Assembly: GCF_002752655.1 (NCBI RefSeq)
Contig: NZ_CP023737.1
Location: 1,116,001 to 1,180,000 of the forward strand
Source of the DNA: Methylosinus trichosporium OB3b
GTDB taxonomy: Bacteria > Pseudomonadota > Alphaproteobacteria > Rhizobiales > Beijerinckiaceae
Direction: 5' to 3'
Length of the DNA: 64,000 nt
The notes under the pieces were generated by a model. The model did no database searches. It worked only from the letters and a program-made list of their open reading frames with translations, and was not told the origin of the DNA. Positions 30,644 to 37,642 of this stretch are shown here, piece by piece; positions within the stretch are counted from its first letter, which is position 1; each line of letters begins with the position of its first letter. Position numbers and translations under genes: made by a program.

Positions 30644-30961
30644 ATGACCGGAGAGCAGGCTTCGACGGAGCGCGCGGAGGTCTTGAGCTTCGATCATCCC
30701 GCGACCGGCTGGCGCGAGAGTCTCGGCCGGAACCACTGCAAGCTTCTGGAGCATCGCACCGCCGCGATCGCGGCGGGCGTCAGCTTCTACGCGCTGCTCG
30801 CGATCTTTTTCAACGAAACCTATGGGGCGCTCGGCGCGGTCATCGCCCTGATGCTGTGGATGTGGGTCTCGACGATCGTGCTGCTCGTCGGCGCCGAGCT
30901 CGATGTGGAAATGGAACGCCGGCGTGCGGGCGCGCGCGACGATAGCCGAAAGCGGCTCTGA
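30644..30961 (+). pseudogene. Internally deleted YihY/BrkB-family membrane protein
   Basis: A 105-aa reading frame joins the N terminus of YihY/BrkB proteins (WRESLGRNHCKLLEHRTAAIAAGVSFYALLAIF, to about residue 48) straight to the family's C-terminal segment (NETYGALGAVIALMLWMWVSTIVLLVGAELDVEME). The usual protein is near 280-320 aa, so about 180 residues are missing in frame. A GGGAG site precedes the ATG, so a shortened two-helix protein could still be made. Called a pseudogene because most membrane helices are gone. Confidence 0.75.
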
Positions 30962-30990
30962 ACTTTTGCCCGTCGCCGCGCGACATGGCG

Positions 30991-31252
30991 TCATTTCGCG
31001 AATTTGGGCGCCGCGAAGATGAGCCCGCCGAGCGCAACCCGCGTCACCACCAGCCAGCGCAGACTATCGACTTTGAGGTTCGCGGCCGTCGTCTGGATCT
31101 TCGCCTCGAGCCTGACCTCGACATCACGCAAATCGGATTTCGTCTCGCTTCGGCGAAAGCCTCGGCGGCGGCCGTCGCCTGCGCCTGAGTGAAGCCGCCA
31201 GCTCCCAGCTCGAGGAGAATTTCAGCGTGTCGAACGCGACGGCGGCGCTCGT
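30991..31252 (-). pseudogene. Frameshifted DUF1640/CCDC90-like coiled-coil membrane protein
   Basis: Reading the minus strand in three successive frames recovers SAAVAFDTLKF, then GAGGFTQAQATAAAEAFAEA, then ETKSDLRDVEVRLEAKI and a C-terminal membrane segment (LRWLVVTRVALGGLIFAAP). This order matches DUF1640/CCDC90-type proteins. Two frameshifts break it, and the expected start codon reads ACG at 31252. It lies immediately left of the integrated element. Confidence 0.7.
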
Positions 31253-31374
31253 TCCCGGTCCTTTCCCGAGCTTCCAGGAGGAATAGACCCGACTGCGCCG
31301 TCGCGCCCAGCGCATCGCGGCGCCAGCTGGCGAAGATCGCTCGGCATGAGGCAGATCGCAGCCTTCACCACATC

Positions 31375-31472
31375 GGTGAGTTGCTTGGAGGCTTTGCGGG
31401 GAGTTGCTGAAAGTCTTTGATTTGATGGTGGGCGCGACAGGGATTGAACCTGTGACCCCTACGATGTCAACG
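31375..31472. repeat. Left attachment repeat of the satellite
   Basis: 98 bp identical to 47136-47233 except at two positions (near 31403 and 31410). It begins GGTGAGTTGCTTGGAGG and ends at TGTCAACG in the anticodon arm of tRNA-Val. It therefore holds a 3' tRNA fragment, not a functional tRNA gene. Confidence 0.9.
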
Positions 31473-31646
31473 CGGCGCTGCGCCGTTTTCTCACCTTTTC
31501 CAGCATATTCTCGGCTACGATAATTAACTGTTTAGCTGCCCATTTCCCTTTTCGTTCTTTTTCTCGGCTGTGCTCGCCTCTTCCCCTGTTTCCGATCTCG
31601 TGGTGAGTTTATGGTGAGTTAAATGCTCACCGTAAGGGTCGCCCCA

Positions 31647-32921
31647 ATGCCGAAATTGACGAAGTCTGTCGTCGAAACCGCCGAGCCTCGGCCGAAGCAG
31701 TTCACCATCTGGTGTTCCGAGCTGAAGGGCTTCGGCGTCTACATTCTTCCGACCGGCAAGCGCACCTATTTCGCGGACTATCGGAACGCGGACGGCTCCC
31801 GCAAAAGAATGACGCTCGGCCGGCATAGCGTCATCACGTGCGAAGAAGCGCGCAAGCTGGCGATGGCGGCGCTCGGCGGAGTGGTGAAGGGCGCCGATCC
31901 TCTGACAGAGCGATCGTCTCGACGGGCGGCGCTCACCGTGTCCGATTTGTGCGACCTCTATCTCGAGGCGGCGGACAAGGGTCTGGTGACGACGCGGTTC
32001 CACAAGCCGAAACGGGCCTCGACGCTCGCTGTCGACCGCGGCCGGATCGGCCGGCATATCGTCCCGCTGATCGGATCAAAGAAGGCCGATCGGCTAACGC
32101 GGGCGGATGTCCAGCGGATGACCGACGACATCGCGGCCGGAAAGACGGCCGGCACCTTCAAGACGAAGTTGCGCGGTAAGGCCGTGGTGACCGGCGGCGC
32201 CGGAACCGCCCGCCGCGTGGTCGAGCTGTTCGGCGGGATATGGACCTGGGCGGAACGTCGCGGTCATGTCGTCGGACGAAGCCCGACGCATGGCGTCGAG
32301 ACGCAGAAAGGCGACCCCAAGGATCGCATTCTCTCTCCGGCGGAACTCGCCCGCCTCGGCGCCGTGCTGAAGGAGAAGGAGGAGGCTCTTCCTTTCGCGG
32401 TCGCGGCCGTCCGGCTGATCTTGCTGACCGGCGCGCGCCGCGAGGAGATTGTCGGGTTGCGCTGGAGCGAGTTCGATGCAGCCGGCTCTTGCCTTCGCCT
32501 CGAGCAGACGAAAACCGGCCGGTCTATGCGTCCAATTGGCTCGCCGGTGGTCGCCATTCTCTCCGCCCTGCCCCGCGATGAAAACGAATTCGTATTCCCG
32601 AATCGCAGCGGCAAGCGCCCCGCGGACCTCAAAAAGCGAATCGCCGAGCTGTTCGACGCCGCCGGGGTCGACGACGCGAGAAGCCATGATTGCCGCCGGA
32701 CCTTCTCCACCACGGCCGACGAACTCGGCTACAGCGAGGCGACCGCCGGGTCGATCATTGGACATGCAAGCCGGGGCGTCACCGCTCGGCATTACATCCG
32801 CCGGCCGGACGCCGCGCTGGTAGAGGCCGCGGACAAGGTGGCGAAGCTAATCGAGAGGCGCATGAACGGGATAGAGGCGCAGGTGGTCGAGCTGCCGCGC
32901 GGGAAAAAGGACGAGGCGTGA
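31647..32921 (+). CDS. int: Tyrosine recombinase/integrase
   Basis: A 424-aa phage-type integrase: N-terminal DUF4102-like arm-binding domain (about 1-90), core-binding domain (about 95-200) and catalytic domain with R264 (TGARREE), K289 (TKTGRS), H347-x-x-R350 (SHDCRR), H373 (IIGHAS) and Y383 (ARHYIRR). It would integrate and excise the element at the tRNA-Val repeats. ATG at 31647 has AAGGG 8 nt upstream; an ATG eight codons earlier is possible. Confidence 0.95.
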   Translation: MPKLTKSVVETAEPRPKQFTIWCSELKGFGVYILPTGKRTYFADYRNADGSRKRMTLGRHSVITCEEARKLAMAALGGVVKGADPLTERSSRRAALTVSDLCDLYLEAADKGLVTTRFHKPKRASTLAVDRGRIGRHIVPLIGSKKADRLTRADVQRMTDDIAAGKTAGTFKTKLRGKAVVTGGAGTARRVVELFGGIWTWAERRGHVVGRSPTHGVETQKGDPKDRILSPAELARLGAVLKEKEEALPFAVAAVRLILLTGARREEIVGLRWSEFDAAGSCLRLEQTKTGRSMRPIGSPVVAILSALPRDENEFVFPNRSGKRPADLKKRIAELFDAAGVDDARSHDCRRTFSTTADELGYSEATAGSIIGHASRGVTARHYIRRPDAALVEAADKVAKLIERRMNGIEAQVVELPRGKKDEA

Positions 32922-33153
32922 AATCGGATTTGGCAGTCCGTAGCCGCTAAAGTTGCTAAAGCCGCTAATTTCGAGGTCGAGGCCGCTACCCCTGCTACTC
33001 TCGCTACCCGGCGCGGCAAAAATTTCCGAGAAAGCGCCCGTTTGGGGAACTGAAGAAACTGACGAAACCTCGCCAAGCGTATCGGCAAGCGATACAAACG
33101 CCTTGCCCTCCGTATCATTGAGCGATACATAGAGGCCAGTAACAAGGCTGCTT
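32922..33153. other. Gap after integrase with one satellite repeat copy
   Basis: No supported gene. The stretch carries a copy of the satellite-specific repeat at 33018-33074, small GCTAAAGxxGCTAA direct repeats near 32945-32970, and short GTATCGxxxxGCGATAC inverted sequences near 33077-33090. The region could include excision or replication control sites; this is inference. Confidence 0.4.
33018..33074. repeat. Satellite-specific repeat, copy D0
   Basis: About 57 bp similar to the three copies at 39306-39497. The shared core reads AACTGAAGAAACTGACGAAA here. This copy is in intergenic DNA, the others inside a gene. Confidence 0.7.
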
Positions 33154-33434
33154 ATGATCCGATCATTCCGGGACCCGGCGACTGAGGCTCTTTTCCGCGG
33201 GCGGCTCCGAAAGGCTATCCCGCGGACGTGTTCAAGGTGGCGCGGCGCAAGCTGGAAATGCTCAATGCCGCGGCTCGGCTCGACGACCTGCGCATTCCGC
33301 CGGGCAGCCGGCTCGAGGCGCTGTTCGGCGATCGGGCCGGGCAACATTCGATCCGTGTAAACGACCGCTGGCGCATCTGCTTCGTCTGGACCGACGCAGG
33401 CGCCGAACAGGTCGAGTTCGTCGACTATCACTGA
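33154..33434 (+). pseudogene. higB: HigB-type toxin with a frameshift
   Basis: The ATG at 33154 starts a typical HigB N terminus (MIRSFRDPATEALFRG), but the frame then fails. Continuing one base earlier or later at about 33202 restores APKGYPADVFKVARRKLEML and the rest of a RelE/HigB fold (VNDRWRICFVWTDAGAEQVEFVDYH) ending at 33434. One missing base in the GGGCGG run would explain it. A GTG at 33228 could give a 68-aa N-truncated product. The antitoxin follows 14 nt later and is intact. Confidence 0.8.
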
Positions 33435-33448
33435 GTAGGAGTAGAACC

Positions 33449-33769
33449 ATGGCGAGCGAGATGGAAATCGTCGAGACGCTTCCGCCGATGCACCCCGGCG
33501 AAGTGCTACGAGAGGAATTCCTCGACCCCCTCGGCCTCTCGGCCGGGCGCGTCGCCAAGGCTTGCGGCGTGCCTCGGACGCGAATCGAGCGCATCGCCGC
33601 CGAAGAGATCGGGATCACCGGCGACACGGCGGCTCGGCTCGCCCGCTTCTTCGGCACGACCGCGGAATTCTGGATGAACCTACAGACCCGCTATGAGCTG
33701 GCGACGGTGGAGCGCGCCGCCGGCGCCGAGCTGGCGAAGATCGCACGATTCGAGGCGACGGCGGCGTGA
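33449..33769 (+). CDS. higA: HigA family antitoxin
   Basis: A 106-aa XRE-type antidote. MHPGEVLREEFLDPLGLSAGRVAKACGVPRTRIERI is the family helix-turn-helix start, and FFGTTAEFWMNLQTRYEL is its conserved C-terminal motif. It would bind DNA and neutralise HigB. A GGAG site lies 7 nt upstream of the ATG. With the partner broken, it could still act as a repressor or protect against related toxins. Confidence 0.92.
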   Translation: MASEMEIVETLPPMHPGEVLREEFLDPLGLSAGRVAKACGVPRTRIERIAAEEIGITGDTAARLARFFGTTAEFWMNLQTRYELATVERAAGAELAKIARFEATAA

Positions 33770-33796
33770 GGGCTGGACGCGCTATCGGAAAAAGAA

Positions 33797-33820
33797 AACC
33801 CCGCCTCGGAAGGCGGGGTT
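33797..33820. terminator. Bidirectional hairpin terminator
   Basis: AACCCCGCC-TCGGAA-GGCGGGGTT forms a 9-bp stem. On the minus strand it is followed by TTTTCTTTTT, a good intrinsic terminator for the PemK-like gene. On the plus strand the T-run is short, giving weaker termination of higA. Confidence 0.75.
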
Positions 33821-33911
33821 GTCGGTCCTGCGGACTTGTTATCGTCAATGAGGACCCGCCGCCCGAAGGCGGACTTGAGGCGCACCACGTTCCCGCGAGC
33901 GCAATCGTCGT

Positions 33912-34352
33912 TTATCTAGGCTCAGACATGCCTTTTGTCAATGAATCAAGTCCGATCGCAAAGAGCACGGCACGGTGAACTCGGCGCAAATCTTCATTTG
34001 AAACAGTGATTTGAAGATATTTGCGCATGCCGGTCGCTCTGTCTCTACCCGTATAGGGCAGGCCGAGCCTGTCAAATGAGACCGTAGCAAGCATATCCGC
34101 TTTTGCCCATTTTATGCGCCCTTCGTAAGGAGGAGGAGCGTCGACCGGCAATTCAATTCGGCATTGGTAGTGAATGCCCGCGCGCGCCGGTGTCGTGCTC
34201 AACGGGACAACGGTGCAAAGTCTGTCCCGGTATGGAAGCCGCGGGGAAATTACGACGGCAAGCCTTTCCTTCACCATCTCAGGCTCACGAAACCCTGTCG
34301 TATAATCGCAAATAACTATCATACCCATTTTGGGCGGGAACTTTAGAGCCAT
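33912..34352 (-). CDS. PemK/MazF family toxin-like protein
   Basis: A 146-aa protein. MIVICDYTTGFREPEMVKERLAVVISPR and LCTVVPLSTT match the beta-barrel core of PemK/MazF-type RNA interferases, and the late KADMLATVSFDRL block fits the same family. No small antitoxin gene is adjacent in the usual upstream place; the XRE gene at 34419 is the nearest candidate. It could act as an addiction or defence function of the element. Confidence 0.75.
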   Translation of the reverse strand: MALKFPPKMGMIVICDYTTGFREPEMVKERLAVVISPRLPYRDRLCTVVPLSTTPARAGIHYQCRIELPVDAPPPYEGRIKWAKADMLATVSFDRLGLPYTGRDRATGMRKYLQITVSNEDLRRVHRAVLFAIGLDSLTKGMSEPR

Positions 34353-34418
34353 TCGATTAAGCGCCTTCCAGCCTCATGCGGAGCTTTGGCGTATTTTTGC
34401 GCAGAACCGCTGAAATGC

Positions 34419-34646
34419 CTACTGCCCCTTTCGCAGCCTCACGCCTGGCCCTTCCCCGTTCTCTGCCACGAAGATCACGCCTGCGGATTCGAGCGCGGCG
34501 CGGATGGCGGCGACCGTGCGGGGCTTCAGTTCCTCGCCGGCTTCAAGTCGCGAGACGGTATTCGTCGAAACGTCAGCTAAATCAGCAAGTTGTTTGACGC
34601 TCAGGCTTAGAGCAGTTCGCGCCATCCTACACTGGACCGGTAGCAT
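34419..34646 (-). CDS. XRE helix-turn-helix regulator, likely satellite repressor
   Basis: A 75-aa protein with one XRE domain (VKQLADLADVSTNTVSRLEAG) and the C-terminal tail AALESAGVIFVAENGEGPGVRLRKG typical of small alphaproteobacterial regulators. It is divergent from the early operon and next to a promoter flanked by two identical palindromes. The role of master repressor is inferred from position. Confidence 0.85.
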   Translation of the reverse strand: MLPVQCRMARTALSLSVKQLADLADVSTNTVSRLEAGEELKPRTVAAIRAALESAGVIFVAENGEGPGVRLRKGQ

Positions 34647-34660
34647 TTCACATTCCTATT

Positions 34661-34721
34661 GCGATTTCGCTTGACGAAAGCGCGTTTCCGTAGCGTTATC
34701 GCATTGTCAGAGCGATTTCGC
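34661..34721 (+). promoter_or_regulatory. Early promoter with two operator palindromes
   Basis: A sigma70-like promoter, TTGACG (34671-34676), 17-bp spacer, CGTTAT (34694-34699), lies between two copies of the palindrome GCGATTTCGC (34661-34670 and 34712-34721). The arrangement suits repression by the divergent XRE protein. The transcript would read into the early operon at 34792. Confidence 0.65.
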
Positions 34722-34791
34722 AAGCTGATTACCACGCCGGACAACTCAGCCCCGGCGAACGCTCCCGGCTTGCCGATAGGAGGATGATAGA

Positions 34792-35172
34792 ATGACAGAT
34801 AAATGTTGGGCGGACACGCTCTCCAAGGCCGAGCTGGCGGCGGCGTTCGCTGAAACCGCCGCAGGGTTGGTGAACCGCGACGATCTCCATTCCGATCTCG
34901 CCGTCACAACCTTGGAAGAACACATCTATCGCGCCGCAAGTCTGTCGCGTGCCCTGTGGCTCGCCATCGAGGGCGTCAACGATATCGACAGCAGGGACAA
35001 AGCCGCACTTTACGAGCTTGCGTCGTCCGTCGCGGATCATGCCTGCGCCGCAAAATATGCCTTCAACCGCGACAATGCGCTCGAAGCCGAACGCGCGGCG
35101 AAGGCGGCGGCAGAGGCCGACAAAGCCGCTCCGGCTCCCGTGGCCGAGGATATCGAAGGGGCGCGGTCATGA
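34792..35172 (+). CDS. Hypothetical protein, first early satellite gene
   Basis: A 126-aa soluble protein with an Ala-rich, charged C-terminal third (about 98-120) and no recognised motif. An AGGAGG site sits 8 nt before the ATG. Its stop overlaps the next start (ATGA), beginning a run of four coupled small genes. Function unknown. Confidence 0.75.
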   Translation: MTDKCWADTLSKAELAAAFAETAAGLVNRDDLHSDLAVTTLEEHIYRAASLSRALWLAIEGVNDIDSRDKAALYELASSVADHACAAKYAFNRDNALEAERAAKAAAEADKAAPAPVAEDIEGARS

Positions 35173-35432
35173 CTGACACGAAGAAAATCGTCGAGAAATA
35201 CGAAGACATCGAATCCGAGATTTGCGACTTGCGCAACATAACGGACATAGTTAGCAGCTTCGTTGAAGACAAACTCAACGGAACGCATAGGCGGTTTATG
35301 CACGGCGATCAGCCTATGGTCATGGTGACAGCCCGCGAAGCCAACCTCATGACGTTTTCTATCTATCAAGTCGAAAAGCTCGCGAAGGAATTGCAGGATA
35401 AGTTCTATGCGATCACGGAGGCGCGGAAATGA
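35169..35432 (+). CDS. Hypothetical protein, early satellite gene
   Basis: An 87-aa mostly alpha-helical, charged protein (MTDTKKIVEKYEDIESEI start, probable coiled coil at the N terminus). The frame is open much further upstream, but the ATG at 35169 overlaps the previous stop and fits the operon pattern. The stop overlaps the next ATG. Function unknown. Confidence 0.75.
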   Translation: MTDTKKIVEKYEDIESEICDLRNITDIVSSFVEDKLNGTHRRFMHGDQPMVMVTAREANLMTFSIYQVEKLAKELQDKFYAITEARK

Positions 35433-35641
35433 GCCTGATCGACCCGCCCAAGGAAAAGCGCCCCTCCTTAACCCCCGAGGCTCTGGCGCGCTTCCTCATT
35501 GCGAAAGCGGCGACCGGCGATCCTGGCGCGAACCACCTCCTCGAGGAGGTGCGCCGCCGCAATCCGCGCCTGTTTGCCCGGCTCGATCAAGAGCCGGACG
35601 AAGCCGTCTCTTTCGAGCCGAAGAAAATGGTGCTGCAATGA
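35429..35641 (+). CDS. Small hypothetical protein, early satellite gene
   Basis: A 70-aa protein with a basic helical stretch (LLEEVRRRNPRLFARLD) and no known motif. It overlaps both neighbours by ATGA, so translation is likely coupled. Function unknown. Confidence 0.7.
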   Translation: MSLIDPPKEKRPSLTPEALARFLIAKAATGDPGANHLLEEVRRRNPRLFARLDQEPDEAVSFEPKKMVLQ

Positions 35642-35742
35642 ACGCCGCCCGTATTTTTTTCGGCCGTCTGGCTCTTCGGACCTCGTGGGCCTTCGCTTCC
35701 ATCGCCGAGTGGCTGCTCGCGCCGGAGCTGCGGCGGCTGTGA
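35638..35742 (+). CDS. 34-aa small protein, possible membrane peptide
   Basis: The ATG at 35638 overlaps the previous stop (ATGA). The 34-residue product is amphipathic (IFFGRLALRTSWAFASIAEWLLAPEL) and could associate with membrane. The overlap pattern supports translation; there is no homology evidence. Confidence 0.45.
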   Translation: MNAARIFFGRLALRTSWAFASIAEWLLAPELRRL

Positions 35743-35841
35743 ACGCACCGAGCCGCCGGGGCTGCGCGCCTCGGCGGAATAGGCTGGAAAAGCCGGGAAA
35801 AACCTTCTTAGTTCAAAACCTCATTCGGTCACATAATGTGA

Positions 35842-35870
35842 TTGACGTACGCCAATGACAACGCTATCCA
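35842..35870 (+). promoter_or_regulatory. Candidate internal promoter
   Basis: TTGACG (35842-35847), a 17-bp spacer and TATCCA (35865-35870) stand 33 bp before the MerR-like gene. Paired xxTAATGTG sequences (around 35835 and 35881) flank it and could be operator half-sites. Confidence 0.5.
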
Positions 35871-35903
35871 TTCATTCACCTAATGTGCTTGAAAGAGGAT
35901 AGA

Positions 35904-36431
35904 ATGACCGACCAATCAGAGACATTTCCGCCCCGCGTCATCTGTCGCGTGCTGGATATCCCCCAGGGGACGCTCGCGACTTGGGCTGATCGCGGCTACT
36001 TCGCAAATTTCGACGCCGCTTTTGCTGAGCGCGGGAAGGCGAGACTCTTTTCGAGGAAGGACGTTCTCGCTTTGGCGTTGATCAAATGCGCCTCGACATA
36101 TGGCGTGCTCACGTCCGAAATCTCATCCTTTGCGCCGATGGCGGCTGAGGCTGTCCTTCACTACGGACCTAACATCCGCGAGCTGATCATTCGCCAGTAT
36201 GAGGGCGAGAGTTCCGCTACTTCCATCCGCTACAACGACGACGTTATGGCCGATCCTCCGGAGGCCGACGCTGTCGTGACGATTTCGTTGAATCTGACTC
36301 ACATCTTCAACAAGGCGATGAAAGCTCTTGATCAGGAGGTCGCTAATCGGGCGGCGTCCATCAAAATGGAAACTCGCCTTGAGGAGGTTGATCCGACTCT
36401 TACGAGCATCAGTCGCGTCTTCAAGGGTTAA
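35904..36431 (+). CDS. MerR-like DNA-binding regulator
   Basis: A 175-aa protein whose first 60 residues read as a MerR/AlpA-type winged helix (VICRVLDIPQGTLATWADRGYF ... ARLFSRKDVLALALI). The rest is helical and unassigned. AGGA sits just upstream of ATG 35904; an earlier ATG at 35883 precedes the ribosome site and is less likely. It may switch satellite transcription. Confidence 0.7.
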   Translation: MTDQSETFPPRVICRVLDIPQGTLATWADRGYFANFDAAFAERGKARLFSRKDVLALALIKCASTYGVLTSEISSFAPMAAEAVLHYGPNIRELIIRQYEGESSATSIRYNDDVMADPPEADAVVTISLNLTHIFNKAMKALDQEVANRAASIKMETRLEEVDPTLTSISRVFKG

Positions 36432-36477
36432 TTAGTCCGTCGTGGCGACGGTTAATCCCTCGTAGGAGATCAAACAC

Positions 36478-36780
36478 TTGACCATCCAAAAATTGCGGGC
36501 TGGACCCGCCATGGCGGAGCTTTGCCCGCAGTTCGAGTTACCCGCGCGCTTGCGTAAGCCGCGCCTCAATACCCTCGAGGCGTCTGAATATTTGATGTTG
36601 CAGCATGGCGTGAAATGCGCGCCGGCGACCATGGCGAAGCTCCGCAGCATCGGCGGCGGCGCTCGCTACAACAAGTGCGGCGTTTCGCCGGTCTACCCGC
36701 GCGAAGCTCTGGACGAATGGGCGCTCGCCCGCCTCGGCCGGCTGAAGAGCAACACGTCCGACATTGGAGACATGCAATGA
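36478..36780 (+). CDS. AlpA/Xis-like helix-turn-helix protein
   Basis: About 100 aa. The central part (LNTLEASEYLMLQHGVKCAPATMAKLRSIGGGARYNKCGVSPVYPREALDEWA) follows the AlpA/excisionase helix-turn-helix pattern. AlpA-like activators or excisionases are standard in phage satellites. The start may be TTG at 36478 or ATG at 36511. Its stop overlaps the next ATG. Confidence 0.75.
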   Translation: MTIQKLRAGPAMAELCPQFELPARLRKPRLNTLEASEYLMLQHGVKCAPATMAKLRSIGGGARYNKCGVSPVYPREALDEWALARLGRLKSNTSDIGDMQ

Positions 36781-37328
36781 GCATCGAAGAATCTGCGCAC
36801 CTGCTTGTGAAGCTTGCTCTCGGAGCTGCGTTTCTCGATGGCGGCTCTCCCGACGTGCTCCTTATCGATGCGGTCGACAATCATTCGGTCGCGCTCGCAG
36901 CCGAGGCCGTCTCCAGCGGCATGATCTCTCGCGAAGAGGAGGAGACCTTCGTCATCATCGTCAAAGGGCAGCTTTATAAGGCGAGCTTCATTGCGTGGGA
37001 CGAGATCGTAGAGGGTGAGGGCTGGAAAGATATTTCGCTCCCCTGGGCGCGGTGGTCGGACGATATCAAGACGACCACAAAAGCCCTGACCGAGAACGCC
37101 GCTCTCGACCTGTCGGGCAATCCGAGCCGGCGCCGCGCGATGAACGCCGGTAAGAGGCTCGCGCTCGCCTGCCAGCGCCGCGCGGCTGAGCTGATCCGCG
37201 GCTATCCGCTCCCGCGCGCCGGCCGCACGGCAGTTGTCGATGCGCTTAGCGATATTGCGATGGAGGCTTTCGATCGGCGGATTACTGAATTGTCTATGGC
37301 CGGCGATAGGGCGGGAGGCCGCGCATGA
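36777..37328 (+). CDS. Hypothetical satellite protein
   Basis: A 183-aa soluble protein that starts at an ATG overlapping the AlpA-like stop; the same frame is open upstream to 36615 but overlap with the AlpA-like gene makes that unlikely. No recognised motif. Its stop overlaps the next gene by ATGA. Function unknown. Confidence 0.7.
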   Translation: MSIEESAHLLVKLALGAAFLDGGSPDVLLIDAVDNHSVALAAEAVSSGMISREEEETFVIIVKGQLYKASFIAWDEIVEGEGWKDISLPWARWSDDIKTTTKALTENAALDLSGNPSRRRAMNAGKRLALACQRRAAELIRGYPLPRAGRTAVVDALSDIAMEAFDRRITELSMAGDRAGGRA

Positions 37329-37642
37329 ATCTTCACGAAAACGCCGCCGACTCTCGCGAAGTCGGCGGCGCGGAAATCGCCAAAAACCACGATCGGCATA
37401 TGACCATGAACGCCAGCGAATGCAAGGGTAAAATGGAGATTGCCGAGCTTGTCGGCTCGCTGCGATTCATCGTCGACAATCTCGACGAGGCCGCGCACGA
37501 GGCGACGGTCGCCGCTGATGCGATCGAAGCGAAGAACGTCATCGCCGGGCGCTACCACGTCGCGCGCTTCGCGGCTCACGCTCGCGCAGCCTGTGGCGCC
37601 TTCCGCGACATCCTCGGCGCTCCGGTGGGGGAGGCTGCTTGA
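37325..37642 (+). CDS. Hypothetical satellite protein
   Basis: A 105-aa helical protein (VGSLRFIVDNLDEAAHEATVAADAIEAK). It overlaps the previous stop (ATGA) and its own stop overlaps the DUF3987 start (TGATG). It may act with the replication protein; function unknown. Confidence 0.7.
   Translation: MNLHENAADSREVGGAEIAKNHDRHMTMNASECKGKMEIAELVGSLRFIVDNLDEAAHEATVAADAIEAKNVIAGRYHVARFAAHARAACGAFRDILGAPVGEAA

Noticed and set aside
31424..31472. Second tRNA-Val gene at the left repeat
   Set aside because: Only the 3' half is present; after the anticodon arm the sequence diverges, so no cloverleaf forms. It is the att duplication.
32847..33431. 194-aa open frame on the minus strand opposite HigB and the integrase end
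   Set aside because: Covers the repeat D0 and the antisense of recognisable HigB; no ribosome site or domain.
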